Below, piece by piece: positions 36,028-44,326 of a DNA stretch of 64,000 bases (the first letter of the stretch is position 1; every line of letters starts with the position of its first letter). Location: positions 1-64,000 of the forward strand of contig NZ_PVNE01000015.1 of the NCBI RefSeq assembly GCF_003001905.1, written 5' to 3'. This DNA comes from Planifilum fimeticola. GTDB lineage: Bacteria > Bacillota > Bacilli > Thermoactinomycetales > DSM-44946. The position numbers were made by a program, and so were the translations under genes. The notes beneath the pieces are model-generated. The model was not told the DNA's origin. It did no database searches and saw only the letters and a program-made list of their open reading frames with translations.

Positions 36028-36375
36028 ATGTTCGGAAGTCGAAACTACTACCGCAAAACACTGCTCCTTCTGGCGATCGGAATCCTGATCTGCGGAGCCT
36101 ATTCCCTGTCGGACCGGCTGAAGTGGATTGATTCGCTGTTTTTGATCGGTCTTTTGTATCTCGTCGTCGCAGGAGCGGTCACCGTCTGGAAGGGAGGATT
36201 TTTTCGCGTCTTTATTATGGGTTTCCGGAGGCAATTCGGCCGGTGGGAAGATGACTTCCACGAACCGGATGATCCGCCGGATTCCCCCCAAAAATCCCGC
36301 CCGTGGATCATCCCCGCCTTCTTCACTGCGGGATTGTTCCACATCATCCTCTCCATCCTCCTGCTTTTTCTGTAA
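36028..36375 (+). CDS. Small membrane protein, DUF3899-like
   Basis: This 115-residue protein has three hydrophobic spans (about residues 10-28, 33-53 and 96-115) with a charged, proline-rich loop (EDDFHEPDDPPDSPQKS). The layout resembles DUF3899 proteins of Bacilli; function unknown. ATG follows ATAGGAGGACAAG. It stands alone between the oppA promoter region and a bidirectional terminator. Confidence 0.65.
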   Translation: MFGSRNYYRKTLLLLAIGILICGAYSLSDRLKWIDSLFLIGLLYLVVAGAVTVWKGGFFRVFIMGFRRQFGRWEDDFHEPDDPPDSPQKSRPWIIPAFFTAGLFHIILSILLLFL

Positions 36376-36925
36376 AGCGGAGATGGAACCCGAAGAATCG
36401 AATCTGACGCCGCCAGACCTCCGCCGGGACCATCCCTTCGCCGCTTCTCGCTTCACCTTCCTCCATTTTTCTTCTTTTTAATCTATCCTACCACAGGAAT
36501 CGACAAGGATGACAGTTTCCGTTGAAAACATCCCACCCGCCTGCGACGCGTCCCCCAGGGCCGGTCACGCAAAAAACGTCCGCTTTTTGTGCGGACGTTT
36601 TTGACTCTTAAGCCGGCAGCGCATGTCTCTGCCCCGCGGTCTGAAAGGATCGTGACAACGAATTTCGCAGGTTTGTCTGGGCGCGATGGAGGGGTTGTGC
36701 CGGAAGCGAATTCGCCATGCGGGCGAAGCGGCGTGCGCAATCCCCAGTCATCCGACAAGGGATTTTTGCGACGGTGGAAGGGATCGCACCGTTTTTCCGT
36801 CCCCGAAAGGCGCGTCGGCCGTCGCGGCTCCTTGACCGGGGCCATTGGCGGGATCAGCGCCGATCCATTTTATGCCATTTGGCGTAGGGGCACTCTTGTC
36901 CCTCTTCCCGCGTCAATGCGCCGCC
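36376..36925. other. 550-base gap downstream of the Rieske gene
   Basis: The stretch holds the strong hairpin at 36572-36602 and then about 320 bases without a supported gene. Local inverted repeats (for example around GCGAATTCGC near 36708) are short. A match to the palindromic element family was looked for and judged too weak. Confidence 0.4.
36572..36602. terminator. Strong bidirectional terminator
   Basis: AAAAACGTCCGC pairs perfectly with GCGGACGTTTTT around TTTTTGT. It lies about 200 bases after the DUF3899-like gene and 320 bases after the Rieske gene end. Confidence 0.8.
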
Positions 36926-38671
36926 TCATGCGCTTGCTTCCGAATCCTCGAACAGCTTCTCGCCCCGGTGCAGGCGCAGGGCGATATGGGCCGTCTGGGC
37001 CATCTCCCGGGCGGTGGGCGCATGGGCGGCCAGATAACGGGTCAACGCGATGATCAGCGTGTCTTGGGCCCGGCGGGACAGGGGGCTGTCCACCTCGGCC
37101 CAGCGATCGTGTTCCACCAGTGCCGCCTCGAACATCTGGAAGGTGTGGAATTCGGCGTCTTCCCGGAGAAGAGCGTGGCCGAGGGTTTGGAACAATGCTC
37201 CCTTTTCCCCTCCACGGCTCAGGTAGCCAGCCACCCATTCCGCCGCTTCCTTCACCTGTTGCTGCTTTTCCATGATATCCAGCAACTCTCGGAGATCCCC
37301 CGGCCTTCCCCGGACATCCTCCTCCACCTGGGGCAGCCGGGCGGCGGGAACATTGAGGAACCGGTCGAGATAGACGCTGACCGCACCGTGGAACACCGCC
37401 CGCGTCAGCTCCGGGGTGGGGGAACGGCGCAAGCTCTCATGAACGGCATGGGCGTGGGTAAAGGTGTGCAGCGCGGTGATCCAATCGGAAAAGTCGTTCT
37501 GCACATGAAAGCGGGCGATCCGCTCCGCGGCGGCAAGGGCGACGAGACGAGCCAGGGAAACCGGGGACAGCCCTTTTTTCAGCGCGGCGGCCATGGCATC
37601 GATCATCTCCAGGGGGCGGTCGCTCAAAATCAGCTCCAGAAGGGCCTCTTCGTCCACCGGCTCCTCCTTCCCCGGCGGCGGACCCGTCAATCCTTCCGCA
37701 AACACCGTCTCAAGGGGGGTGACCAGGTCCACCGGCGACTGCCAACTGTGCAGTTCCTCGCTGCGGACGGCATCGGCCATCTGGGGAAGGAGCGAGGTGA
37801 GAACCCGGTTCCGCAGTCCCTCCCCCACATGGGCGAGCATCTCAAAGGCCTTGTTGTGGAAGTCCAGAGCGTGACCGCCATTCATGTAAAAATGATCGGT
37901 CACCGCCGTCATCATCATGTCCGCCAATTGCCGCTCCGTCGCACCGTCGCGGATCGCGGTAAGGAGAACGCGCTCCGCGCCGGCCGTATCCCGGACCTCC
38001 AGGCAGCGGCGGTACCACCCGGCCAACCTTTCCATGGAGTTCCCCTCTACGGGCAAGGGACGCTGCAGAAACCGGGTACCCGCACCGGCCGCCTCCCGGG
38101 CCACATGAACCAGTCCCTGGTAAAGGGCCAATATCCGGCCCGTTTCATCCAGCTTGGGAAGAACGTTCATCATCGCCGTCAAAATCGTAAGACCCGACCT
38201 CCACCCGCCGCGGCGGTGCGTCGTGCCGAACTCCACCCCGATGCGGGCGATCTCCTCCGCCGGTACTCCCTTGTGGACCAGTCCGACCACGGCCTTGGCG
38301 ATCACCAGCGAGAGGTTTTGTTCCAACCCCTTGCGGAGGCGCCGCTTCCATTCCTCCACCCCACCTTCGCGGCGGGGAACGGGAAGCACCCACACCTCAC
38401 CGTCGCGCACTTCGACGGGATAGGTGGTGGCATCGTCCGCCCAGGGATCCAGCGTTCCTCCGCTCTTCACGTCAAAACGGGCGTGATGCCAGTGGCAGGT
38501 GAGAATGCCGTCGCACAAACTGCCCATGTGCAGCGGAAAGCCCATGTGCGGGCACCGGTTGTCCAGGGCGACGACTTCCCCCTCGTGATGGATCACCAGA
38601 ATTCCCTCCACCACCTTATGGCCCTTCTCCTTCAACTCAACCAGGTCGCCTGCGCATATCCATTCCTTCAT
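36926..38671 (-). CDS. Rieske [2Fe-2S] protein with a large helical C-terminal domain
   Basis: The 581-residue product starts with a Rieske domain (residues 1-100). Ligands are Cys40 and His42 in RCPHMGFPLHMG and Cys59 and His62 in LTCHWHHARFD, in ferredoxin-type arrangement without the disulfide cysteines of bc1 proteins. The remaining 480 residues are mostly helical and rich in histidine (DHFYMNGGHALDFHNKAFE, WITALHTFTHAHAVHE, VFHGAVSVYLDRF), which could bind a metal or form an oxygenase-like site. There is no signal peptide. A sigma A promoter lies 73 bases upstream. The function is unknown. Confidence 0.85.
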   Translation of the reverse strand: MKEWICAGDLVELKEKGHKVVEGILVIHHEGEVVALDNRCPHMGFPLHMGSLCDGILTCHWHHARFDVKSGGTLDPWADDATTYPVEVRDGEVWVLPVPRREGGVEEWKRRLRKGLEQNLSLVIAKAVVGLVHKGVPAEEIARIGVEFGTTHRRGGWRSGLTILTAMMNVLPKLDETGRILALYQGLVHVAREAAGAGTRFLQRPLPVEGNSMERLAGWYRRCLEVRDTAGAERVLLTAIRDGATERQLADMMMTAVTDHFYMNGGHALDFHNKAFEMLAHVGEGLRNRVLTSLLPQMADAVRSEELHSWQSPVDLVTPLETVFAEGLTGPPPGKEEPVDEEALLELILSDRPLEMIDAMAAALKKGLSPVSLARLVALAAAERIARFHVQNDFSDWITALHTFTHAHAVHESLRRSPTPELTRAVFHGAVSVYLDRFLNVPAARLPQVEEDVRGRPGDLRELLDIMEKQQQVKEAAEWVAGYLSRGGEKGALFQTLGHALLREDAEFHTFQMFEAALVEHDRWAEVDSPLSRRAQDTLIIALTRYLAAHAPTAREMAQTAHIALRLHRGEKLFEDSEASA

Positions 38672-38743
38672 CAGAGAAGTCCTCCTTTAATCCGGATGAA
38701 AGGAAATCCAGGGGAAGAATTTTCGGAAACTTTCCCCGGCCAC

Positions 38744-38772
38744 ATTATAACCCCGCCGAAGCGCAAAATCAA
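38744..38772 (-). promoter_or_regulatory. Sigma A type promoter for the Rieske gene
   Basis: On the minus strand TTGATT and TATAAT are separated by exactly 17 bases, about 73 bases before the ATG. Confidence 0.7.
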
Positions 38773-38903
38773 TACTTTTTATACAAAAAAGTTTTTTATA
38801 TATCAAATCCTTCCTCTCCCCCCTTGAACCGTCGGACGAGCCAACGCGGGGCAGGCGGGCGCGCCCCGACCTTGTAGCTGTCGGGACATTCCCTTCACTT
38901 CTT

Positions 38904-39983
38904 TCAAATCCGCCGTTCCAACCAATCCACCCGCGGGAGCTTCCACCCGAGGGTCCCCTCGACCAGGTCGGGAAAGCGGCGCAACAGGGAAAGCTTCTTT
39001 TCCTCCACGGCAACCGCCTGCGCCAGGTGGAAGACCGCCCGGTCAGGGGAGAGGGATTGCTCCCCGTAGATCCGATCCAACACGCGCATCAAGCGATGGG
39101 GATAGAGAAAAAGAGCGTAAATCAGGGAGAGTTCCTCCTCCATCAAGCGGTCCGCACGCTGATACTCCGTCAGGAGGACGGCCAGCAGATCGAGGTCTCC
39201 GGTGCGTCCGTAGGCGTACAACAGCCATTGGGCGACGTCCCGGGCCCGCGCGTCCCATGCCATCCGGTTCCAATCGATGAACCGCACCGCTCCCCTCTCA
39301 TCCCGAAGCAGATTTCCCCCGTGCAGGTTGCCGTGGCAGACCAATCCCCTACTCGCAATCTCCGGAGCCAGGGGATCCACCCCCGACCGATGGAGATACC
39401 GAAGGGCGTTCTCCGCCATGCCCTCGGCATAGGGAGCCGCATCCCGGAAGGCGGCATCCAGCTCGCCTGCGGAGCTGCTCCAATCGACGGCTACCCGGTA
39501 GAGGCCGATCCGGTCGATGGCCCTTTCCCAAGTGCGGGGCCAGAAAACGCGCAAGCGAAACGAGGATGGACGGAACCCCCTCGTTCCCGCGTGAAGCCGG
39601 GCCAACCCTTTGGAGGTGTCCCGGAAATCCTTCGGGCGGGTATAGGAAACGGGTTTCCCGAGAATCCAGGGAAGCAGGACGTAGCTTTGGACATAGCCGG
39701 CGAAGGTAAACCCTCCTGAACGGGTGCGAATTGGGACGGGAATCCGGCCGGCTTCCGCGGCGAGCAGGTGCCGCCCCACCTCGGCCACCCCTCGCCAGTG
39801 GGACTCGCCTCCCTCCCCCGCCCGTTTCAAGGCGAAAGTTCCCCGGTTGGTATCGATTTTCAGCACGCCGCCCACCGGTACGGCCCCCTCGAGGCGCAGT
39901 CCGTAATGGGCCATAAGCAGCTCGCCGATCCTCTCTTCACCGGTCCAACGGGCCACCTTTTCCCAAACTGCGGACATCTTCAA
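38904..39983 (-). CDS. CotS/YutH-like aminoglycoside-phosphotransferase-fold protein
   Basis: This 359-residue protein has the kinase-like fold of the APH family: GTFALKRAGEGG for the ATP lysine, the catalytic loop CHGNLHGGNLLRD with the usual aspartate replaced (HGNLHGGN instead of HGDLH), and FIDWNR for metal binding. Spore-coat proteins CotS, YtaA and YutH share this pattern. Position beside yutG supports equivalence to B. subtilis yutH, which is spore-associated. The asparagine at the catalytic site suggests it may not be an active kinase. Confidence 0.75.
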   Translation of the reverse strand: MKMSAVWEKVARWTGEERIGELLMAHYGLRLEGAVPVGGVLKIDTNRGTFALKRAGEGGESHWRGVAEVGRHLLAAEAGRIPVPIRTRSGGFTFAGYVQSYVLLPWILGKPVSYTRPKDFRDTSKGLARLHAGTRGFRPSSFRLRVFWPRTWERAIDRIGLYRVAVDWSSSAGELDAAFRDAAPYAEGMAENALRYLHRSGVDPLAPEIASRGLVCHGNLHGGNLLRDERGAVRFIDWNRMAWDARARDVAQWLLYAYGRTGDLDLLAVLLTEYQRADRLMEEELSLIYALFLYPHRLMRVLDRIYGEQSLSPDRAVFHLAQAVAVEEKKLSLLRRFPDLVEGTLGWKLPRVDWLERRI

Positions 39984-40103
39984 TCCCCTCCGCTCGACTA
40001 CTGCCTATATCACCGTATGTCCCCGGGGGGAGGATCTTTCCGTTTTTTGTGAGATGCCCGGTCAGCAGAACAAAAAAGTTGCGCTCCGGGGCGCAACCCT
40101 GAA

Positions 40104-40883
40104 CTACCTTCCCGCTTTGGAAACCGGATGAATGACGTCCAGACCTCCGGTGACATTGATGATGTTGCCCGTCACAAAATCCGAATCCGCTTCGCACAAA
40201 AACCGGATCACGCGGGCCACATCCTCCCCGGATCCCGGACGCCCCCGCGGTGTTTCCTCATCCCGCTGTCCGCTCACTTCATCGATGCGCTTTTCTTTGT
40301 TCTCCCCGACGATGTCTCCCGGGCAAACCATGTTGACGGTGATGCCGAAAGGCGCCTCTTCGACGGCCACGCTCTTGACGAAGGAAACGAGCCCCGTCTT
40401 CGCCGCGGCATAGACTGCCCGGTCCGGCCATGCGGGGGCTTCACCCGCTCGTCCGAAACCGAAGAGGAGGATCCGACCGCCCCCCTGCCGGCGCATGTGC
40501 GGCAAAACGGCGCGAACGGCATGGAGGGCGCTTCGAAAATTGCCGTCGATCAGTTCGTCGATCTCCTCCGGGGTGTATTCGGCAAAGCGCCGCCGTTCCC
40601 GTATGAAGGGACCCACGGCGTGAACCAGGGCGTCCACCCTGCCGAAGCGCTCCATCACCCGGCGAACCAGAGCATCCACTTCACCGGTGCGGGTGAGATC
40701 TCCCTGAAAGATTTCCGCCGTCCGCCCGGCGTCCCTCAACCGGCCGCACAATTCCCGGGCGGCTTTCTCATTTCTTCGAAAATTGAGGGCGACGGCCCAT
40801 CCCGCTTCCGCCAGGAGCGTGGCCGCCATGCGCCCCAATCCCCTCGCGCTTCCCGTAATCAGCGCCGTCGGCTGCTCACTCAT
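40104..40883 (-). CDS. SDR-family oxidoreductase lacking the usual catalytic serine
   Basis: The 259-residue protein has the Rossmann motif TGSARGLGR (residues 10-18), Asn115, Tyr158 and Lys162 (YAAAK). C-terminal CPGDIVGEN and VTGNIINVTGG complete the fold. The segment before the tyrosine reads RILLFGFGRAGEAPAW, so the serine normally found about 13 residues upstream is absent. It may bind a substrate or use altered chemistry. ATG at 40883 follows AAGGAGGGTGG. It sits between the yutH-like gene and yutG, an insertion relative to B. subtilis. Confidence 0.85.
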   Translation of the reverse strand: MSEQPTALITGSARGLGRMAATLLAEAGWAVALNFRRNEKAARELCGRLRDAGRTAEIFQGDLTRTGEVDALVRRVMERFGRVDALVHAVGPFIRERRRFAEYTPEEIDELIDGNFRSALHAVRAVLPHMRRQGGGRILLFGFGRAGEAPAWPDRAVYAAAKTGLVSFVKSVAVEEAPFGITVNMVCPGDIVGENKEKRIDEVSGQRDEETPRGRPGSGEDVARVIRFLCEADSDFVTGNIINVTGGLDVIHPVSKAGR

Positions 40884-41093
40884 ATCCACCCTCCTTGGAA
40901 GTTTGGTGAAAAAAGCACCGCAACCGAAGGGAGGCGCCGCTTCCGGCCACGGCCCAAGCGCCGGGCGACACGCCCCCACCGCATTCCGTTTCCTATTTTC
41001 GCAGACTCCCCATAACCGGGGATCAGGACCCATTCATATTCCTCCGGACGGCGGCAACAATATCCCTGTAACCCTCGGGAGGAGGTTGAATGC

Positions 41094-41642
41094 GTGCAAA
41101 CAGAGCAGAATGTCGCAACGGAAGATTCGATCCACCGGACCACCCTGGATTGGCTCCGCAAACGGGGAGTCCGACTGGAGGACATCGCCGACCTGGTGTA
41201 CCGGCTGCAGGGGGAATTTTATCCCGACCTCTCCCTGGCCGAATGCACCTATCATGTGGAGCGGGTCTTGCAAAAGCGGGAGGTGCAGAACGCCGTCCTG
41301 ACCGGCATTCAGCTGGACCTCCTCGCCGAGAAAAAACAGCTGCTGGATCCCCTTCAACATCTGATCTTTCAGGATGAATCCCTTTACGGGGTGGACGAAA
41401 TCCTGGCCACCTCGATTCTTCATATCTACGGCAGCATCGGGATGACCAACTACGGCTATATCGACCGGGTGAAGCCGGGCATCCTGGGCCGCCTCAACAA
41501 CAAGGAGGACGGACAAATCCACACTTTCCTGGACGATTTGGTCGGCGCCATCGCCGCCGCGGCCGCCGCCCGCCTCTCCCACAGCCGAAAGAGGGCCCAG
41601 GACCGCCGAAGCGGAAAACCCCCGGACGATCTTACGGATTGA
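41094..41642 (+). CDS. yutG: YutG, phosphatidylglycerophosphatase A-like protein
   Basis: This 182-residue protein has the PgpA-like helical domain: residues YHVERVLQKREVQNAVLTGIQLD, DPLQHLIFQDESLYGVDEILA, then IGMTNYGYIDRVKPGILGRLN and a HTFLDDLVGAIAAA end. Members may dephosphorylate phosphatidylglycerophosphate, though the YutG branch is poorly characterised. GTG at 41094 follows GGGAGGAGGTTGAATGC. The gene is divergent from the SDR gene and convergent with the metallo-hydrolase, overlapping its end by 11 bases. Confidence 0.85.
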   Translation: MQTEQNVATEDSIHRTTLDWLRKRGVRLEDIADLVYRLQGEFYPDLSLAECTYHVERVLQKREVQNAVLTGIQLDLLAEKKQLLDPLQHLIFQDESLYGVDEILATSILHIYGSIGMTNYGYIDRVKPGILGRLNNKEDGQIHTFLDDLVGAIAAAAAARLSHSRKRAQDRRSGKPPDDLTD

Positions 41643-42597
41643 GGGCGTAAACCAGGGTTTTTCCCCGCTCCTCCAGGGTTATTTCCCCGCGATGACGCAG
41701 ATACTCCAGATGGGCCAAGGTTTCCGAGAGGGCGAAGCGCAAATTGTGGATCGACAGATTGCGGCCGAAGATCTCGAAACAGATTTCCGCCGCCGGAAGC
41801 GGTCCCCCCTCCAGGAGACTTTTCATCCGATCCAGCCGGACCCGGTGGTGTTCCTTCAATGCCTCGATCCGTTCCCGGTAGGTGTCGAAGGCGGGTCCGT
41901 GGGCGGGGAACACCCGCTTCACCGGGAGGTTTTCCATTTTTTCCAGGGTCGTCAGATACGACTTCAGGGGGTTGGGATCACATCCGGGCCACAGGCTGAT
42001 ATTGGGGGTGATTTTGGGCAGCAGGAAATCGCCCCCGATCAGCCACTGCCGTTCCGGATCATAAAAGCTCAGATGGCCGTCGGCGTGCCCCGGCGTGTGA
42101 AGGATCTGGTATTCCCGATCGCCGAGGCGGATCGTCTCTCCCCCCTGGATGAAGGTGGGTTCGGGATGGGGCTCCACCCATTTGCGAAAGTCCCGCAAAT
42201 GTCCCGGAATCCGGGAAGTCCAATCCTCGGACAGGCCGTGCCGGGCGTACAATTCCGCCAAAACCTCCGGGGTGTCGGACTCTTCATCCCAAAAGAAGCG
42301 GGCCTGCTCCGCATCGGTCCGGGACATCAGCACCGGCGCCCCCGTCACCTGCTGCAGTTTCCCGGCCAGCCCGTAATGGTCGGGATGGTAGTGGGTGAGA
42401 ACGATCTTGTCCACCTCATCCCAACGCCAGCCCATCTCCTTACGGGTCTGTTCCCACAAGGCCCAATCCTCCTCGCAATTGAGCCCGGCATCGATCAGGG
42501 TGTACCCGCCGGATCCCCGTACGACGTACGCTTTGATGATTTTGAGAGGAAACGGCAAGGGCAGAGGTACTTCGGTCAAGTCTTCCCAATGATTCAT
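41632..42597 (-). CDS. MBL-fold metallo-hydrolase
   Basis: The 321-residue enzyme has the metallo-beta-lactamase metal motif LTHYHPDHYGLAG, then TPGHADGHLSFYD and GGDFLLPKITPN, and a late FPAHGP. This layout fits glyoxalase II-like or lactonase-like hydrolases with a C-terminal winged-helix-like tail (LPAAEICFEIFGRNLS). The substrate is unknown. ATG at 42597 follows GGGGGAGTCAAAGG. It lies 16 bases after yutF in the same direction, so it is probably cotranscribed with it. Confidence 0.87.
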   Translation of the reverse strand: MNHWEDLTEVPLPLPFPLKIIKAYVVRGSGGYTLIDAGLNCEEDWALWEQTRKEMGWRWDEVDKIVLTHYHPDHYGLAGKLQQVTGAPVLMSRTDAEQARFFWDEESDTPEVLAELYARHGLSEDWTSRIPGHLRDFRKWVEPHPEPTFIQGGETIRLGDREYQILHTPGHADGHLSFYDPERQWLIGGDFLLPKITPNISLWPGCDPNPLKSYLTTLEKMENLPVKRVFPAHGPAFDTYRERIEALKEHHRVRLDRMKSLLEGGPLPAAEICFEIFGRNLSIHNLRFALSETLAHLEYLRHRGEITLEERGKTLVYALNP

Positions 42598-42613
42598 CCT
42601 TTGACTCCCCCAA

Positions 42614-43381
42614 TCAGAAAAAGTTCCAGTCGCGGAGATCCTCCAAAGCATGGGTCGGCCGGATCTCGGAGGAATGGCAGTCCCCCGGGTCGGTCACCCC
42701 GGTGAAAACCAACAGCGTGTCCATGCCCGCATCCCTGCCTCCCCGGATATCCGTCTCCAGGTTGTCACCGACCACCAGCGTCTCTTCCGGCGAAGTGCCG
42801 AGCCGCTCCAGAGCGTAGCGGAAAATCAGCGGTTCCGGCTTGCCGGTAAACACCGGATTCACCCCCGACGCAGCGGCGACGGCGGCGCACAGGGAGCCGT
42901 TTCCCGGCAACAGACCCTCCTCCGAGGGGATGACCCGATCGCCGTTGGTTCCGACAAAGCGGGCGCCCGCCCGGATCTCCAGACAGGCCCGCTTCAACTT
43001 GTCGTAACAAAATTGCCGGTCGATCCCGACCACCACGGCATCCGCCTTCTCCTGAACCAACCGGCACCCCGCTTCCTGCAGGGCCGAAAGAAGGCCTTCC
43101 TCGCCGATGGCGTACACTCTCGGCCGGTCTCCCTTCCCGGTCAAGAGGCGCGCCGCCGCCTGAGCGGAGGTAAACACCTGCTCCGCGTCCGCCGGAAAGC
43201 CCAGCCGGCGCAGTTTTTCCGCCACCTGCCCGGGGGTTCGGGAAGAGTTGTTGGTCAAATACAGGTGGGGGATGCCTTTCTTCCGCAGCTGTCCGACAAA
43301 AAATTGCGCTCCCGGGATCGCCTGGTCGCCCCTGAAAAGGGTGCCGTCCAGATCGAGAATATAGCCCCTGTAACGCTTCAT
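42614..43381 (-). CDS. yutF: HAD hydrolase YutF (NagD-like)
   Basis: The 255-residue phosphatase has the HAD motifs ILDLDGTLFRG (Asp10, Asp12), YLTNNSSRTP, KPEPLIFRYAL and VVGDNLETDIRGG. A C2-type cap lies between motifs, as in NagD and PNPase. The family acts on nucleotides or sugar phosphates; the B. subtilis relative is YutF. The start overlaps the methyltransferase stop by four bases (ATGA), so translation is coupled. Confidence 0.92.
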   Translation of the reverse strand: MKRYRGYILDLDGTLFRGDQAIPGAQFFVGQLRKKGIPHLYLTNNSSRTPGQVAEKLRRLGFPADAEQVFTSAQAAARLLTGKGDRPRVYAIGEEGLLSALQEAGCRLVQEKADAVVVGIDRQFCYDKLKRACLEIRAGARFVGTNGDRVIPSEEGLLPGNGSLCAAVAAASGVNPVFTGKPEPLIFRYALERLGTSPEETLVVGDNLETDIRGGRDAGMDTLLVFTGVTDPGDCHSSEIRPTHALEDLRDWNFF

Positions 43382-44109
43382 CCGGATCTGCGCCCCGCAA
43401 TGATCATTCGCCGGCTGTGCTCCGAGTGGGGATTTCCTTCAAAATCCCCCCACACCTGCTGGACGGAGAGGCCGGCCCGCCGCATCATATCCTCCATCTG
43501 ATCCCGGGCATACATCTTCACCCGTTCCTCATACCGCCTGGAACCCCGCACGTCGGACACGAAAATCCGCTTGCAAACCACATCCCCTTCAATCCATCGC
43601 TCTTCCCGGATCTTCACCCCGTCCTCCTCCCGCTCGCTCACGGGCACAAGGTCCCGGATCACCGCGGAGCGGTTGAGGAAATCGATCAAAAAGCGCCCCC
43701 CGGGTTTCAGCACGCGGCGGATTTCGGCCAGAACCCGTTCATTGTCCCGATCCTCCACAAAATACCCGAAGGAGGTAAACAGGTTGAGAACCACATCAAA
43801 CATCTCCTTCGAGAACGGGAGGGAGCGCATGTCCCCGTGGACGAAACGAACGGGAAGCCCCTTCGAGAGCGTTGCCGCATAGGACAACAGGGTTTCCGAC
43901 AGATCCAACCCGGTCACACGGTATCCCCGCCGCGCAAGGGCGATGGAGTGGCGTCCCGTTCCGCAGCACAAATCCAGTATGTGATCTCTCGGGCTCAAAT
44001 TCAGCCACTCGACGATCGAATCGACTTCAGCTTCCGCATCGGCCATCGTCCGATGGCGATACACCAACAGGTAGTCTTCTCCGAAGCTTTCTTTAAACCA
44101 TTCCGACAC
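43378..44109 (-). CDS. Class I SAM-dependent methyltransferase
   Basis: This 243-residue protein has the SAM-binding motif ILDLCCGTGRHSIALARRG, the acidic strand VTGLDLSETLL and motif LKPGGRFLIDFLNRS. The C-terminal half is beta-rich. It methylates a small molecule or protein that cannot be predicted. GTG at 44109 follows GGGGGAGGAGACG; a longer frame to 44241 reads through the intergenic region. It heads a three-gene unit with yutF and the metallo-hydrolase. Confidence 0.87.
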   Translation of the reverse strand: MSEWFKESFGEDYLLVYRHRTMADAEAEVDSIVEWLNLSPRDHILDLCCGTGRHSIALARRGYRVTGLDLSETLLSYAATLSKGLPVRFVHGDMRSLPFSKEMFDVVLNLFTSFGYFVEDRDNERVLAEIRRVLKPGGRFLIDFLNRSAVIRDLVPVSEREEDGVKIREERWIEGDVVCKRIFVSDVRGSRRYEERVKMYARDQMEDMMRRAGLSVQQVWGDFEGNPHSEHSRRMIIAGRRSG

Positions 44110-44194
44110 ACGCGTCTCCTCCCCCGGATGTTGACAAACGCATAAATACATTTTACCACAACAGGCCGAAAGCCAATGAAGGCCCGCCGTAAAA

Positions 44195-44221
44195 CAAAAA
44201 AGAACGACACCGATCGTGCCG
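44195..44221 (-). terminator. Terminator for the Fe-S-type regulator gene
   Basis: On the minus strand CGGCAC-GATCG-GTGTCG (one wobble pair) is followed by TTCTTTTTTG. Confidence 0.6.
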
Positions 44222-44326
44222 CTCTGATCGCGCCTCGCCATTGGTTCATGAATCTACCCAGAGAAAACCCATATTTTTGTAAAATATGGAAGTTTCGTTG
44301 AATAAATCTTCCCCTCCGGCGCGTCC

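Noticed and set aside
36640-36800. Possible degenerate fourth copy of the palindromic element (GGAAGCGAATTCGCCATGCGG)
   Set aside because: The arms do not match, the tail is absent and similarity is limited to a few short words.
36845-38827. 660-residue + strand frame opposite the Rieske gene
   Set aside because: It lacks a ribosome binding site and motifs, whereas the minus strand has a perfect Rieske signature and a sigma A promoter.
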